The notes under the pieces: generated by a model
Database searches by the model: none
The model's input: the letters and a program-made list of their open reading frames with translations, nothing else
Told to the model about the DNA's origin: nothing
Program-made: the position numbers and the translations under genes
Assembly: GCA_937129145.1 (NCBI GenBank)
Contig: CAKZMU010000031.1
Span: 1-64,000 of the forward strand
Source of the DNA: an uncultured Lacinutrix sp.
Lineage (GTDB): Bacteria > Bacteroidota > Bacteroidia > Flavobacteriales > Flavobacteriaceae
Reading direction: 5' to 3'
Length of the DNA stretch: 64,000 bases
Shown here: positions 15,845 to 24,207 of the stretch, piece after piece
How the letters are laid out: each line of letters begins with the position of its first letter
How positions within the stretch are numbered: the first letter of the stretch is position 1

Positions 15845-16624
15845 ATGCAATTCAAAAAATTGAGAGTAACTAACACAGATAGAACAGGAGTTTATGTGTC
15901 CGCATTAATTTTTACTAAAGAATTAAAATGGATATTTCGCGAACAACCAATTGTTGATGTTGGAATTGATGCATTAGTAGAAGAAGTTATTGAGGGTAAT
16001 CCTACTGGACAATTTCTTGCCACACAAATTAAAACTGGATTGGGCAATTTTTATGATTCAAAAAAACACTTAACACTTTATGTAACTAAAATCCATTATC
16101 ACTATTGGACTAATCTAAACTTACCTATAATCCTAATAGCACATTTACCAAAAGATGAAGAAACAACTTGGGAATTGATTAATGAAAATACCTTAATCAA
16201 AACCGAAGCTCAATGGAAATTGAATATTCCAAAAGATAAGAAGTTAAATGAGGATTCAACTCTAGAACTTGCTAAAATTCTAAAAAAAGAAGTTCAAGAT
16301 GACTTTATCAAATCCTTTATTAAACAAGATATTTCAGAAACACAGATTGATGAAATAATTGAAGAATCTAAGTCAATAGATGAAGCAGGTTCAATTTTAA
16401 ATGATATGACTGAAATTATCTTAAATCTTGGTGCGAAGACGAATGAGCTAACTGAAAAAATAAACGAATTCGCTAGAATGAAAGTAACCAAAAGAGATAA
16501 AAGGCTTGTTCGTAATATAAAAACATATTCTGAATACCTGAATAAAGTAGCAATTAAACTTAATGCCAGAATTGATGAATTCGCTGATTATTTCTCAGAA
16601 GGGTTTAAGCTTATGAGAAACTAA
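15845..16624 (+). CDS. DUF4365 domain protein (PD-(D/E)XK nuclease-like), probably frameshifted near its 3' end
   Basis: A 259-residue protein with the DUF4365 pattern near the N terminus: QPIVDVGIDALVEE, then ATQIKTG. Asp42 followed about 20 residues later by Gln61-Ile-Lys63 is the core of a PD-(D/E)XK nuclease fold, as in Mrr-like enzymes. DUF4365 proteins are often found in defence or mobile contexts, but their activity is mostly untested. Residues 150-259 are helical and coiled-coil rich. The frame ends FKLMRN-stop, while a sister frame continues coherently for 94 more codons to 16893, so a one-base change has probably truncated this gene. No partner defence gene is adjacent. Confidence 0.75.
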   Translation: MQFKKLRVTNTDRTGVYVSALIFTKELKWIFREQPIVDVGIDALVEEVIEGNPTGQFLATQIKTGLGNFYDSKKHLTLYVTKIHYHYWTNLNLPIILIAHLPKDEETTWELINENTLIKTEAQWKLNIPKDKKLNEDSTLELAKILKKEVQDDFIKSFIKQDISETQIDEIIEESKSIDEAGSILNDMTEIILNLGAKTNELTEKINEFARMKVTKRDKRLVRNIKTYSEYLNKVAIKLNARIDEFADYFSEGFKLMRN

Positions 16625-16893
16625 CCCTTATCGATTTTAAGTTAAATCAAAATTATAAATCATTACAAGAAACTTTTGATACTATAAATTATTTGATTCC
16701 AGAAATTGAAGAATCTATTGGTGCTATGATACATTTCAGAAGTGAAATATCCTCATTACCAACAGAATATTCTCATTTAAAGAAAGCAAGATTAAAAATG
16801 ATTAATTCAATAAATCAAATTATGGAGGAATTTAAACTAGCCAATAGTTTATCTGAAAATTTCTCAAAGAATTTAGAAGAAATATTGAACTAA
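16609..16893 (+). pseudogene. Out-of-frame C-terminal remainder of the DUF4365 gene
   Basis: Frame +1 is open from 16609 (after TAA at 16606) to TAA at 16891-16893. It reads EKLTLIDFKLNQNYKSLQET, then a helical stretch ending LSENFSKNLEEILN. Its composition and helical character continue those of the preceding DUF4365 product. The switch from the upstream frame needs a -1 shift around 16600-16624. Independent translation from TTG at 16693 would give only 66 residues. I see no convincing slippery heptamer, so mutation or a sequencing error is more likely than programmed frameshifting. Confidence 0.6.
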
Positions 16894-16894
16894 A

Positions 16895-17040
16895 ACAGCA
16901 TATATAACACGGTATATAATTTATTGCTTAGTCTATACGAAAATCCGCGAGGACTTTCTATTCGGTTTGTATTTGCTAATTTAGTTGCTGAAACACGCAA
17001 CGAAATCATACATAAACACGATAAACGTAACTCAAAATCC
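16895..17040. repeat. Structured intergenic element after the DUF4365 gene
   Basis: A 146-base noncoding stretch with two hairpins: GAAAATCC-GCGA-GGACTTTC (16939-16958, one mismatch) and GTTGC-TGAAACAC-GCAAC (16984-17001). Phrases such as TTTAGTTGCTGAAACACGCAAC resemble an intergenic element I recall from other flavobacterial genomes, but I cannot check this here. Its position directly after an accessory gene suggests a mobile or cassette-associated repeat; this is inference. Confidence 0.4.
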
Positions 17041-17047
17041 TTTTGTT

Positions 17048-18784
17048 TTACTCACCAATAGCCTCTAAACCCTCATTTGGCGGATTTCTATCAAAAGATT
17101 GCAGTAATATTGCAATCACCATCACAATCACACAGCCTACAAAATTCAACCATAAAAAAGGCAAATTAATCACTTCGTATTCGTTTAATAAAAACAATGC
17201 TATCACCAATACTTGTGTAATTAACGCCGCAGTAAACACTGCATTCCCTTTCACCCATTTTATAAAAAAGGCTAGTAAAAAGATACCTAATACGTTTCCG
17301 TAGAAAATAGACCCAATAATATTAACGAGTTGTATTAAATTTTCGGCGAGGTTAGCGACACAAGCAATACCAATGGCTAAAATACCCCAACCCAAGGTAA
17401 ACATCTTTGAAGCTTTTACCATCTCTTCATCGGAGTGCTTTCCTGTATTTCGTTTGTATAAATCGATAGTGGTGGTAGAGGCTAAGGCGTTTAATTCGCT
17501 GGATGTACTCGACATAGCAGCACTTAAAATAACTGCCAATAACAAGCCTATTAAGCCTCTTGGTAAGTTGTTTAATATAAAGTTGATAAATACATAATCT
17601 TTATCGTTTTTTTCGACTTTTAACTGTTGCTCCTCAGCTGCTTTTTCAATGAGGACTCTTGCATCGCTTCTAAGTGCTTCGTAGGCGTTGTTAGCATCGG
17701 CAATCTTTTTGGTGGTTGCCTCGTTTTTATTGTCAATAAAATCGGCTATGTAAGTTTGTTTGTCTTTAAAAATAGCTTCTTGTTCTGCTTGTAATACTTT
17801 GTATTCCTCAGCATATTGCGAATTTAAAACTGTTTTTGTCGCGTCTGGGTTAAAGTTTAAAGGCGCTTGATTAAACTGATAAAACACAAACACCATCACA
17901 CCAACCAATAAAATAAAGAACTGCATTGGTACTTTTAGTAAGCCATTAAATAGCAAACCTAATTGCATTTCTTTGACTGATTTCCCACTTAAATACCGTT
18001 GTACCTGACTTTGGTCTGTTCCAAAATAGGAGAGCATTAAAAATGTACCACCAATAATACCACTCCAAAACGTATAGCGATTGTTTAAGTCGAATGAGAA
18101 ATCTAAAACTTCCATTTTCCCATTTGCTCCTGCGATTTCTAATGCTTTAGAAAATGTGATGTCAGCAGGGAGCTTGCTAACTATAATAATAAAAGCAACC
18201 ACCATTCCTGTAAAAATCACGACCATTTGGTGTTTTTGAGTCACGCTTACAGCTTTGGTGCCTCCAGAGACAGTATAGATTATTACAAGGATTCCGATGA
18301 TGATATTTAATAATACCAAATTCCAACCAAGTACTACAGATAATATAATTGATGGCGCAAAAATGGTAATTCCAGCAGCGAGACCACGTTGTATTAAAAA
18401 GAGGATTGCTGTTAGGGTTCTCGTTTTTAAATCAAATCGATTTTCTAAAAACTCATAAGCTGTATAGACGTTTAATCGATGGTAGAGCGGAATAAATACC
18501 ATGCAAATAACAATCATTGCTATTGGTAATCCAAAGTAGAACTGTACAAATCCCATACCGTCGTTAAAGGCTTGTCCAGGAGTTGAGAGAAAGGTAATAG
18601 CACTTGCTTGAGTTGCCATGACAGATAAACCAATGGTCCACCATTTTGAGGTGCTTCCGCCTTTTAGGTAGTCTTTAACGTCTCTATTTTTTCTGGTTAT
18701 CCATGTACCATAAGCTACAATGGTAACAAGTGTAAATATTAGGATAGTCCAGTCTAAGGTTTCTAATTTTATAAAATGATTCAT
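17048..18784 (-). CDS. Sodium:solute symporter (SSS family)
   Basis: A 578-residue inner-membrane transporter with about 13-14 predicted helices, of the SSS family (pfam SSF) that couples Na+ entry to uptake of sugars, acids or amino acids. Visible family motifs are WWTIGLSVMATQASAITFLS in the first helices, AYEFLENRFDLKTR, and YFGTDQSQVQRYLSGKS, the conserved site between helices. A long hydrophilic insert (about 325-395) is unusual in length and rich in Glu, Lys and Ala. The operon partners are a PIG-L deacetylase and a 37-residue membrane protein with one-base gaps, which suggests uptake of an acetylated sugar or its product. Confidence 0.92.
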   Translation of the reverse strand: MNHFIKLETLDWTILIFTLVTIVAYGTWITRKNRDVKDYLKGGSTSKWWTIGLSVMATQASAITFLSTPGQAFNDGMGFVQFYFGLPIAMIVICMVFIPLYHRLNVYTAYEFLENRFDLKTRTLTAILFLIQRGLAAGITIFAPSIILSVVLGWNLVLLNIIIGILVIIYTVSGGTKAVSVTQKHQMVVIFTGMVVAFIIIVSKLPADITFSKALEIAGANGKMEVLDFSFDLNNRYTFWSGIIGGTFLMLSYFGTDQSQVQRYLSGKSVKEMQLGLLFNGLLKVPMQFFILLVGVMVFVFYQFNQAPLNFNPDATKTVLNSQYAEEYKVLQAEQEAIFKDKQTYIADFIDNKNEATTKKIADANNAYEALRSDARVLIEKAAEEQQLKVEKNDKDYVFINFILNNLPRGLIGLLLAVILSAAMSSTSSELNALASTTTIDLYKRNTGKHSDEEMVKASKMFTLGWGILAIGIACVANLAENLIQLVNIIGSIFYGNVLGIFLLAFFIKWVKGNAVFTAALITQVLVIALFLLNEYEVINLPFLWLNFVGCVIVMVIAILLQSFDRNPPNEGLEAIGE

Positions 18785-18785
18785 A

Positions 18786-18899
18786 CTAAGAAAGTGATAC
18801 TGTTATAAAATAAAATAGAATGATGTAAATAGCATTAGCTACCAAAACTAGAGTATACCAGTTTTTCCATTTTGCTTTTTGATATGTGTGGTCTTCCAT
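18786..18899 (-). CDS. 37-residue single-span membrane protein between PIG-L and symporter genes
   Basis: A small ORF starting at ATG (18897-18899, minus strand) and ending at TAG (18786-18788). Its product starts MEDHTYQKAKWKNWYTL and continues into one hydrophobic helix of about 20 residues ending ITVSLS. The upstream PIG-L stop is one base away and the symporter ATG is one base past this stop, so the ORF fills the gap exactly. That spacing and the membrane helix make it very likely a real gene. It may be a small accessory subunit of the symporter, as small partners are known for some SSS transporters; this role is inference. Confidence 0.75.
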   Translation of the reverse strand: MEDHTYQKAKWKNWYTLVLVANAIYIILFYFITVSLS

Positions 18900-18900
18900 G

Positions 18901-21429
18901 CTAATCGGTTAATTTTTTATTTAAATTAATGTTGTCTTTTCCAATAGAGAGCATGTTGGCAAAGAGCCTGTAAGCTCCAGAAACTCCCGCTGGAAACTCC
19001 CTAAAAAAGCTTAATCCTGTGTATATATAATGTCCTTTACCGTGTTTTGCGACCAATAAACTTCCGTCTTTTGGAGTTTCTCCTTTATCGTTTATGGAGA
19101 TTAAAGGTGTGAATTCCTTACTCCATTCGTTAGGAAAATATAAACCACGTTCTTGTACCCAACCATCAAAATCTTTTTGATTGATTTTGTTAGGGAAATT
19201 TAAAAGTTCGTGGTCTGGATTTAGTATTCTTACCTCGGCATGTTCGTCGGTCACTCTATCTCTCGATAGTTTTAAATCGTATGGCGCAATGTTGTCCACT
19301 TTTACGCCTCTGCTAGTATTGTATTGCACAATCATATTACCACCTTGCTCTACAAAATCAAATAGAATATCTTGCTTAAATTTTAGTTCATCAATAATAT
19401 TATAGGCTCTAATACCAACCACAACAGCATCAAAACGAGCTAAATTTTCAGGGGTAATATCTTCTGGTTTTACTTTAATGACGTTGTAGCCAATTTGCTG
19501 TAAGCTTTCTGGAACGACATCACCAGCACCTTCAATATATGCAATGTTTTCGCCGCGTTTTTGAATGTCTAGACGCACAATTTTACTTTCACTTGGTAAT
19601 AACACTGTTTGAAAAGGAATGTGGCTATAATCTATTTCTACAATTTCTTTGGAATAGGTTTTACCGTTTACGGTTACTTTTGGAATTAATAATCCTTCGC
19701 TTTGAAATTTAGGTGGAATTACCGTAAATACTAAGGTTTGTGTTTCTCCTTTATTTTTTAAACTTATGTTTTGTTGTTCAGGATAGACGTTCCAATCTTT
19801 TGGGTGTTCAAATGTAATAGTGCCTTCAAGAATATTTTTTCCAGCTTTAACGGTTACTTCAATCTCTTTTTGTTTATCGTTTTCAAATATGAAGACTTTA
19901 TCGCTGATTCTTGCTGATACCTCTGGAATGATTTCAAACGGCCTGTATAACTCACCTTTATCTGGTTTTGAATAACGATATACCACATCTTTAGTAATGG
20001 CAATAGGTGTGTTGTTTATCTGTAAATTAAATTCGACAGATAATCCTCTAGGAGTTTCAGGTTTTCCAATTAATTGTTGGTCATCTACTTTGTACATGCC
20101 TAAAGTGCCTTTTTCTTCCAGCCAATAAGGTGTTGTAGTTTCGATGTCCTGAGGTAGCGTGATGTTTTGTTTAAATGTGTCTTTTGTATTAGGAGCTAAT
20201 GCTAGACTTTTTTCAACTGAACTTCCGTCTGAAGATACTTTGTAAGACATTAATTTTACATTGGCATTACTTCGGTTTAGGGTTTCAAAATTCAGTACAA
20301 TATCACTTCCTGCGCTCGTTGTAGGTGTGTTGGCAGATGCTTCTAAATACAAGCCTAAACAAGCTTCAATAATATTTTCTAACTCTTTGATTTTTATGTC
20401 TTTCCAATGCTTATCTTCAATTTTTTGTAGAAGTTGGTGTGCGCTCATTAAATCATCTAAATGAACAGAAGGATTTCTAAAATTAAAGTTTTTTTCAACG
20501 TCATTTAAAATGTTTCCAATCGCCTTTCCACCTTTCACACGATTCCAAGACACATCAATTCCTGAAAAGACATTGTCTTTGTTTTCTGGAAATTCACCTT
20601 TTAAAAACTCGATATATTCTTGTTGTGAGCCACGAGTGGATAAGCGACCAAACCCTTGACATAAATGCTGGCTGCTTGCCAAAGATGCAATTTCGTTATT
20701 GGACATACCTTTTAAAGGGTAATACACACCAACATCAAAGCTTAGCATATTGCTTTTATCTATTTTATCAAACTCTTCTTGACTTCCATAACGCCACCAA
20801 GATGTGTTGTAAAACAAGCGTTTAGGTTGCCAAGTATCTACATATTGTAATTGGTCTGAGAACTTTGTTTTGTCATTGACCAAATCAAAAGCTTCCATAC
20901 TTAAAAGAGCGGAACTTGTGTGATGACCATGTGTACTTCCAGCTCTTCTGTGGTCAAACCTGTTAATAATAACATCTGGTTTAAATTGGCGTATTGCCCA
21001 AACAACATCGCTCAATACTTCGTCTTTGTTCCAAATAGTTAATGTTTCATCAGGATGTTTGGAGTAGCCAAAATCGTTGGCTCTTGTAAATAGTTGTTCG
21101 CCACCATCTACACGTCTTGCAGCCAATAACTCTTGAGTTCTTATAACTCCTAAAAGCTCTCGTATTTCTGGTCCGATTAAATTTTGACCACCATCACCAC
21201 GAGTCAACGATAAGTACGCTGTTCTGGCTTTAACGTGATTGGACATGTAAGATATGAGTCGGGTATTCTCATCATCTGGATGTGCTGCTACATATAATAC
21301 TGACCCTAAAACATTTAATTTTTGAATGCTTTCATAAATTTCGGAAGCATTTGGCTTTTTGGGTTGCTGACCGTAAGAAATTAGTATTGAAAAAAGAGCA
21401 AAGAGTGTTGCTATTTTAAATCTATGCAT
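18901..21429 (-). CDS. Exported PIG-L family deacetylase with large C-terminal extension
   Basis: An 842-residue exported protein. A signal peptide (MHRFKIATLFALFSILISYG) is followed by the PIG-L domain, with the metal motif AAHPDDEN (His50, Asp52, Asp53) and a downstream His pair in STHGHHTSSA. PIG-L enzymes are zinc-dependent deacetylases of N-acetylglucosamine-type groups. The C-terminal half contains beta-sandwich stretches (around 500-600) and an alpha/beta domain with VVVGIRAYNIIDELKF and HGKGHYIYTGLSFFREFP, similar to glutamine-amidotransferase-like folds. Probable location is the periplasm or outer surface. It heads an operon with the small membrane protein and the SSS transporter, and a -7 box TATATTTG lies at 21453-21460. 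Confidence 0.93.
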   Translation of the reverse strand: MHRFKIATLFALFSILISYGQQPKKPNASEIYESIQKLNVLGSVLYVAAHPDDENTRLISYMSNHVKARTAYLSLTRGDGGQNLIGPEIRELLGVIRTQELLAARRVDGGEQLFTRANDFGYSKHPDETLTIWNKDEVLSDVVWAIRQFKPDVIINRFDHRRAGSTHGHHTSSALLSMEAFDLVNDKTKFSDQLQYVDTWQPKRLFYNTSWWRYGSQEEFDKIDKSNMLSFDVGVYYPLKGMSNNEIASLASSQHLCQGFGRLSTRGSQQEYIEFLKGEFPENKDNVFSGIDVSWNRVKGGKAIGNILNDVEKNFNFRNPSVHLDDLMSAHQLLQKIEDKHWKDIKIKELENIIEACLGLYLEASANTPTTSAGSDIVLNFETLNRSNANVKLMSYKVSSDGSSVEKSLALAPNTKDTFKQNITLPQDIETTTPYWLEEKGTLGMYKVDDQQLIGKPETPRGLSVEFNLQINNTPIAITKDVVYRYSKPDKGELYRPFEIIPEVSARISDKVFIFENDKQKEIEVTVKAGKNILEGTITFEHPKDWNVYPEQQNISLKNKGETQTLVFTVIPPKFQSEGLLIPKVTVNGKTYSKEIVEIDYSHIPFQTVLLPSESKIVRLDIQKRGENIAYIEGAGDVVPESLQQIGYNVIKVKPEDITPENLARFDAVVVGIRAYNIIDELKFKQDILFDFVEQGGNMIVQYNTSRGVKVDNIAPYDLKLSRDRVTDEHAEVRILNPDHELLNFPNKINQKDFDGWVQERGLYFPNEWSKEFTPLISINDKGETPKDGSLLVAKHGKGHYIYTGLSFFREFPAGVSGAYRLFANMLSIGKDNINLNKKLTD

Positions 21430-21527
21430 GGTTATTTAGGTTTGCTAATAACCAAATATATAAAAGAAACCAAGTCTAATCTAGGTTTTAATCTTTCTTT
21501 AACTTAAAACCGTCTTACTAGAATAAA

Positions 21528-22049
21528 TTATTTATCGTAAGCATCCTTTTCAACAAGTGTTACAGCTTTTTGTAGAAACATGTTGTTTGGGTAGGTAAGC
21601 AAATCACCATTACTATTTCTAATATGAACTTGGAAAGAGCGAATATCTTCAATAATACCAATAACTTCATGCTCTTTATCGTGTATATGTATTTTATCTC
21701 CAATTTTGTATGGAAAAGAGAAAAACATCACTATGCCTGAAGTCACATTGCTCAAAATTGACCAATTTGCAAATAGCGTAATACCTAAGATTGCAAAAAC
21801 TGAAGAAAATAGTAGAATGATATCATCTATGGCTATACCTAGTATAAATGCTTCAATGAGTAATGCAATTAAGAAGAAAGTTACTGAAACGTATCTGCCA
21901 ACTAATTTAATTCTGGCTCTGTTTTTATGTCTAGAACGACCTAATTTACTCACCATTAAATTGGCAATAAACTGGATGATAAATAAAACTCCGAAGATAA
22001 TTACAGAGTTAATGATTTCTGTGTAATATGTATTAAAAAATTGTGTCAT
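21528..22049 (-). CDS. Small mechanosensitive channel (MscS family)
   Basis: A 173-residue inner-membrane protein with three predicted helices followed by the start of the MscS beta domain. The pore helix and following domain are seen in ILGITLFANWSILSNVTSG, FFSFPYKIGDKIHI and the FQVHIRNSNGDLLTYPNNMF segment. The family opens under membrane tension to release solutes during osmotic downshock. It lacks the C-terminal alpha/beta domain of E. coli MscS, so it is a minimal version. A -7-like box TATCTTTG (22066-22073) lies just upstream, so it may be transcribed separately from maf. Confidence 0.9.
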   Translation of the reverse strand: MTQFFNTYYTEIINSVIIFGVLFIIQFIANLMVSKLGRSRHKNRARIKLVGRYVSVTFFLIALLIEAFILGIAIDDIILLFSSVFAILGITLFANWSILSNVTSGIVMFFSFPYKIGDKIHIHDKEHEVIGIIEDIRSFQVHIRNSNGDLLTYPNNMFLQKAVTLVEKDAYDK

Positions 22050-22098
22050 TCTTCAATATTTTTTGCAAAGATAAGTCTGTTTTTCGAACTTAAAAGTT

Positions 22099-22689
22099 TT
22101 ATTCTGTCGAAAATTTCAATAAAGTTTGATATACTAAATGCAGAGGCAACCCCATAACATTAACAAAAGAACCATCTAAATGAGTCACACCAATTTGACC
22201 TATCCATTCTTGAATGCCATATGCTCCAGCTTTATCCATTGGGTTAAAGTTGTTCACGTAATACCAAATCTCATCATCTGTAAACTCCTTGAAGGTCACC
22301 TTTGTAATATCGTGTATTGTTTTTTCTAAAGACACTGTTTTAAAACAAACTGATGTAATGACTTCGTGCGTGGTATTGCTCATGGATTTTAGCATTTCAA
22401 AGGCTTCTTGCTTAGACCTTGGTTTACCAAGAGCTTCTTCATTATGCCAAACAATAGTATCGCTTGTTATGAGGATATCGTTTGGTTTCAGTTCTTTTTC
22501 AAAAGGTAAGGATTTAAGCTGCGCTAGATAGTTACTGATTTCAAAATGGCGTAAACGGTTTGGGTATTCTTCTTTAACAGGTTTTAGAATAATATCGAAT
22601 TCCAACCCTAAATCTTTAAAAAATTGTTGACGCCTTGGCGAACCAGACGCTAAAATAATACGGTAATGTTTTAGTTGTTCGTTGAGCAT
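22099..22689 (-). CDS. maf: Maf family nucleotide pyrophosphatase
   Basis: A 196-residue house-cleaning enzyme that hydrolyses non-canonical or methylated nucleoside triphosphates. The signature LASGSPRRQQFFKDLG lies at about residues 13-28, the catalytic Asp is in LITSDTIVWHNEEALGKP, and KAGAYGIQEWIG follows near the C terminus. The substrate class (dTTP/UTP versus 7-methyl-GTP) cannot be settled by eye. Its ATG overlaps the stop of the UbiA gene by one base, so it is part of the DUF2520-KdsC-UbiA-Maf operon. Confidence 0.95.
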   Translation of the reverse strand: MLNEQLKHYRIILASGSPRRQQFFKDLGLEFDIILKPVKEEYPNRLRHFEISNYLAQLKSLPFEKELKPNDILITSDTIVWHNEEALGKPRSKQEAFEMLKSMSNTTHEVITSVCFKTVSLEKTIHDITKVTFKEFTDDEIWYYVNNFNPMDKAGAYGIQEWIGQIGVTHLDGSFVNVMGLPLHLVYQTLLKFSTE

Positions 22690-23603
22690 TAGTTAAATAC
22701 AAATGGATACAATAACAAAGATAACACACCAAACAACATAATTACTTTTAAAATAGCAGACAAATGTTGATACTCTTTTTTTTGTTCTGCCGAAAAGACT
22801 TTAATCGTAAAATAGAGCATAGGCCCAACCACAAACACCAAAAAGTAAATAACAGCTTCAATAGTATTGTACAAATAAGACACAATGTAGTGTACAACAG
22901 CTATGAGTGGCAAAAACGATAATCCAAAAACAAATAAGGTCGCTCTGTCTCTTCCAATAAGTATGGGTAGCGTTTTCATTTGTGCTTTGTAGTCGCCATT
23001 AACATCTTCAATGTCTTTGATAATTTCCCGCAAAAGGTTAATCATAAACGCAAACACAGCATAATTAAAGGTGATTACAAAAATGTCTAAATATAATTCC
23101 CTGTTGGAAGTTGTAATGGATGGAATTAAATCAAACACAGGAACAATTAATATGCTTAATGCCACTAGCATTGAAATAACAATGTTTCCTAGTAACAGCG
23201 TTTGTTTAAAATACGATGAGTACAAGTAAAGCAATGCTGAAATAATGACGAAAATGACTGCAAAACCACTTCTATCAATAGTATTAGACACATAAAACCC
23301 CAAACCAACACCAAGTACATTTAAAACTATAAAGAGGTTTAAAGCTGCTTTTTCAGTAATGCTTTTGCCAACAATTACTTTGTTGGGTTTGTTAACTAAA
23401 TCGGTTTCAATATCATAAATATCATTGATGATGTTTCCAGCAGCAGCAATAAAAAGTGTGGCTAACACAAGTAAGGTAAATTGAAAATTGCTTAAAGTAA
23501 GTACAATATTAAAAGACTCAAAAAGTGCATATTTAATAAGGATTTGCACTAAAGCGATTAACAAAAGGTTTTTCCAGCGTATGAGATTTAAGATATTAAT
23601 CAT
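22689..23603 (-). CDS. UbiA-type prenyltransferase (geranylgeranylglycerol-phosphate geranylgeranyltransferase-like)
   Basis: A 304-residue integral membrane protein with about nine helices. The first Asp-rich motif NDIYDIETD (residues 60-68) binds the prenyl diphosphate through magnesium, and a second acidic motif appears as EIIKDIEDVNGD. Bacteroidota members are commonly named geranylgeranylglycerol-phosphate geranylgeranyltransferase, by analogy with archaeal lipid synthesis, but the substrate in bacteria is uncertain. It is coupled to maf by a 1-base overlap and separated from kdsC by a short repeat-rich spacer. Confidence 0.9.
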   Translation of the reverse strand: MINILNLIRWKNLLLIALVQILIKYALFESFNIVLTLSNFQFTLLVLATLFIAAAGNIINDIYDIETDLVNKPNKVIVGKSITEKAALNLFIVLNVLGVGLGFYVSNTIDRSGFAVIFVIISALLYLYSSYFKQTLLLGNIVISMLVALSILIVPVFDLIPSITTSNRELYLDIFVITFNYAVFAFMINLLREIIKDIEDVNGDYKAQMKTLPILIGRDRATLFVFGLSFLPLIAVVHYIVSYLYNTIEAVIYFLVFVVGPMLYFTIKVFSAEQKKEYQHLSAILKVIMLFGVLSLLLYPFVFN

Positions 23604-23625
23604 TTAGTGTGTTATTGAGTTCACT

Positions 23626-23681
23626 TACTGCAAACTGTGACTGCAACTGAGAACTGCGACTGCAAACTGAGACTGAAAACT
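23626..23681. repeat. Imperfect ACTG-type repeat between kdsC and the UbiA gene
   Basis: Between two minus-strand genes the spacer repeats variants of GACTGCAAACTG and GAACTG about six times. Copies differ and unit length varies, so this is a degenerate simple repeat, not a CRISPR array. Confidence 0.5.
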
Positions 23682-24207
23682 AGTCATACTTCGCATCAAA
23701 ATTAGCATCCCATTTACCTTGAACTTTTAGTACTTGTTCAATCACATCACGTACAGCGCCTTTACCACCATTTTTATGAGATACATAGCTTGAAATTTCT
23801 TTAATTTCGGGTGCGGCATCTTGCGGACAACATGGTAAGCCTACTAATTTCATGACTGGATAATCAGGAATGTCGTCGCCCATGTACAATACGTTCTCTA
23901 ATTTTAAATCATAGATATGTAAAAACTCTTTTAATTGGTCAATTTTGTTGTGAGCACCTAAGTAAATATCGTTTACCCCCAATCCTTTTAAACGCAATCG
24001 TACACCTTCGTTGGAGCCTCCAGAAATCACACACATATTATACCCTTGGTCAACCGCAGTTTTAATGGCGTATCCGTCTTTAATATTCATGCGTCTTAGC
24101 ATTTCACCTTTTGTGGTGATAGTAACAGTACCATCTGTAAGGACACCATCTACATCAAAAATAAAGGTGGTAATATCATTTAAGTATTCTTTATAGCTTT
24201 TTCCCAT
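23680..24207 (-). CDS. KdsC-like HAD phosphatase (3-deoxy-D-manno-octulosonate 8-phosphate phosphatase)
   Basis: A 175-residue HAD-family phosphatase without a cap domain, normal for KdsC, which removes phosphate from KDO-8-phosphate in lipopolysaccharide core synthesis. The nucleophile motif is IFDVDGVLTDG (Asp18 and Asp20). VISGGSNEGVR is motif II, and the last motif is MGDDIPDYPVMKLVGLPCCP. It overlaps the upstream DUF2520 gene by 17 bases. Other C0 HAD phosphatases look similar, so the KDO assignment rests on family resemblance. Confidence 0.9.
   Translation of the reverse strand: MGKSYKEYLNDITTFIFDVDGVLTDGTVTITTKGEMLRRMNIKDGYAIKTAVDQGYNMCVISGGSNEGVRLRLKGLGVNDIYLGAHNKIDQLKEFLHIYDLKLENVLYMGDDIPDYPVMKLVGLPCCPQDAAPEIKEISSYVSHKNGGKGAVRDVIEQVLKVQGKWDANFDAKYD

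Noticed and set aside
16600-16630. Programmed -1 frameshift in the DUF4365 gene
   Set aside because: In-frame codons GGG TTT AAG CTT do not form an X-XXY-YYZ slippery heptamer and I see no strong stem just downstream; a plain mutation or error is simpler.
18901-21429. PIG-L protein as part of bacillithiol synthesis
   Set aside because: It has a signal peptide and a long C-terminal extension, while a proper cytosolic BshB1 lies at 34.9 kb.
23626-23681. CRISPR array
   Set aside because: Repeat units are short, unequal and without spacers; no cas gene is present in the window.
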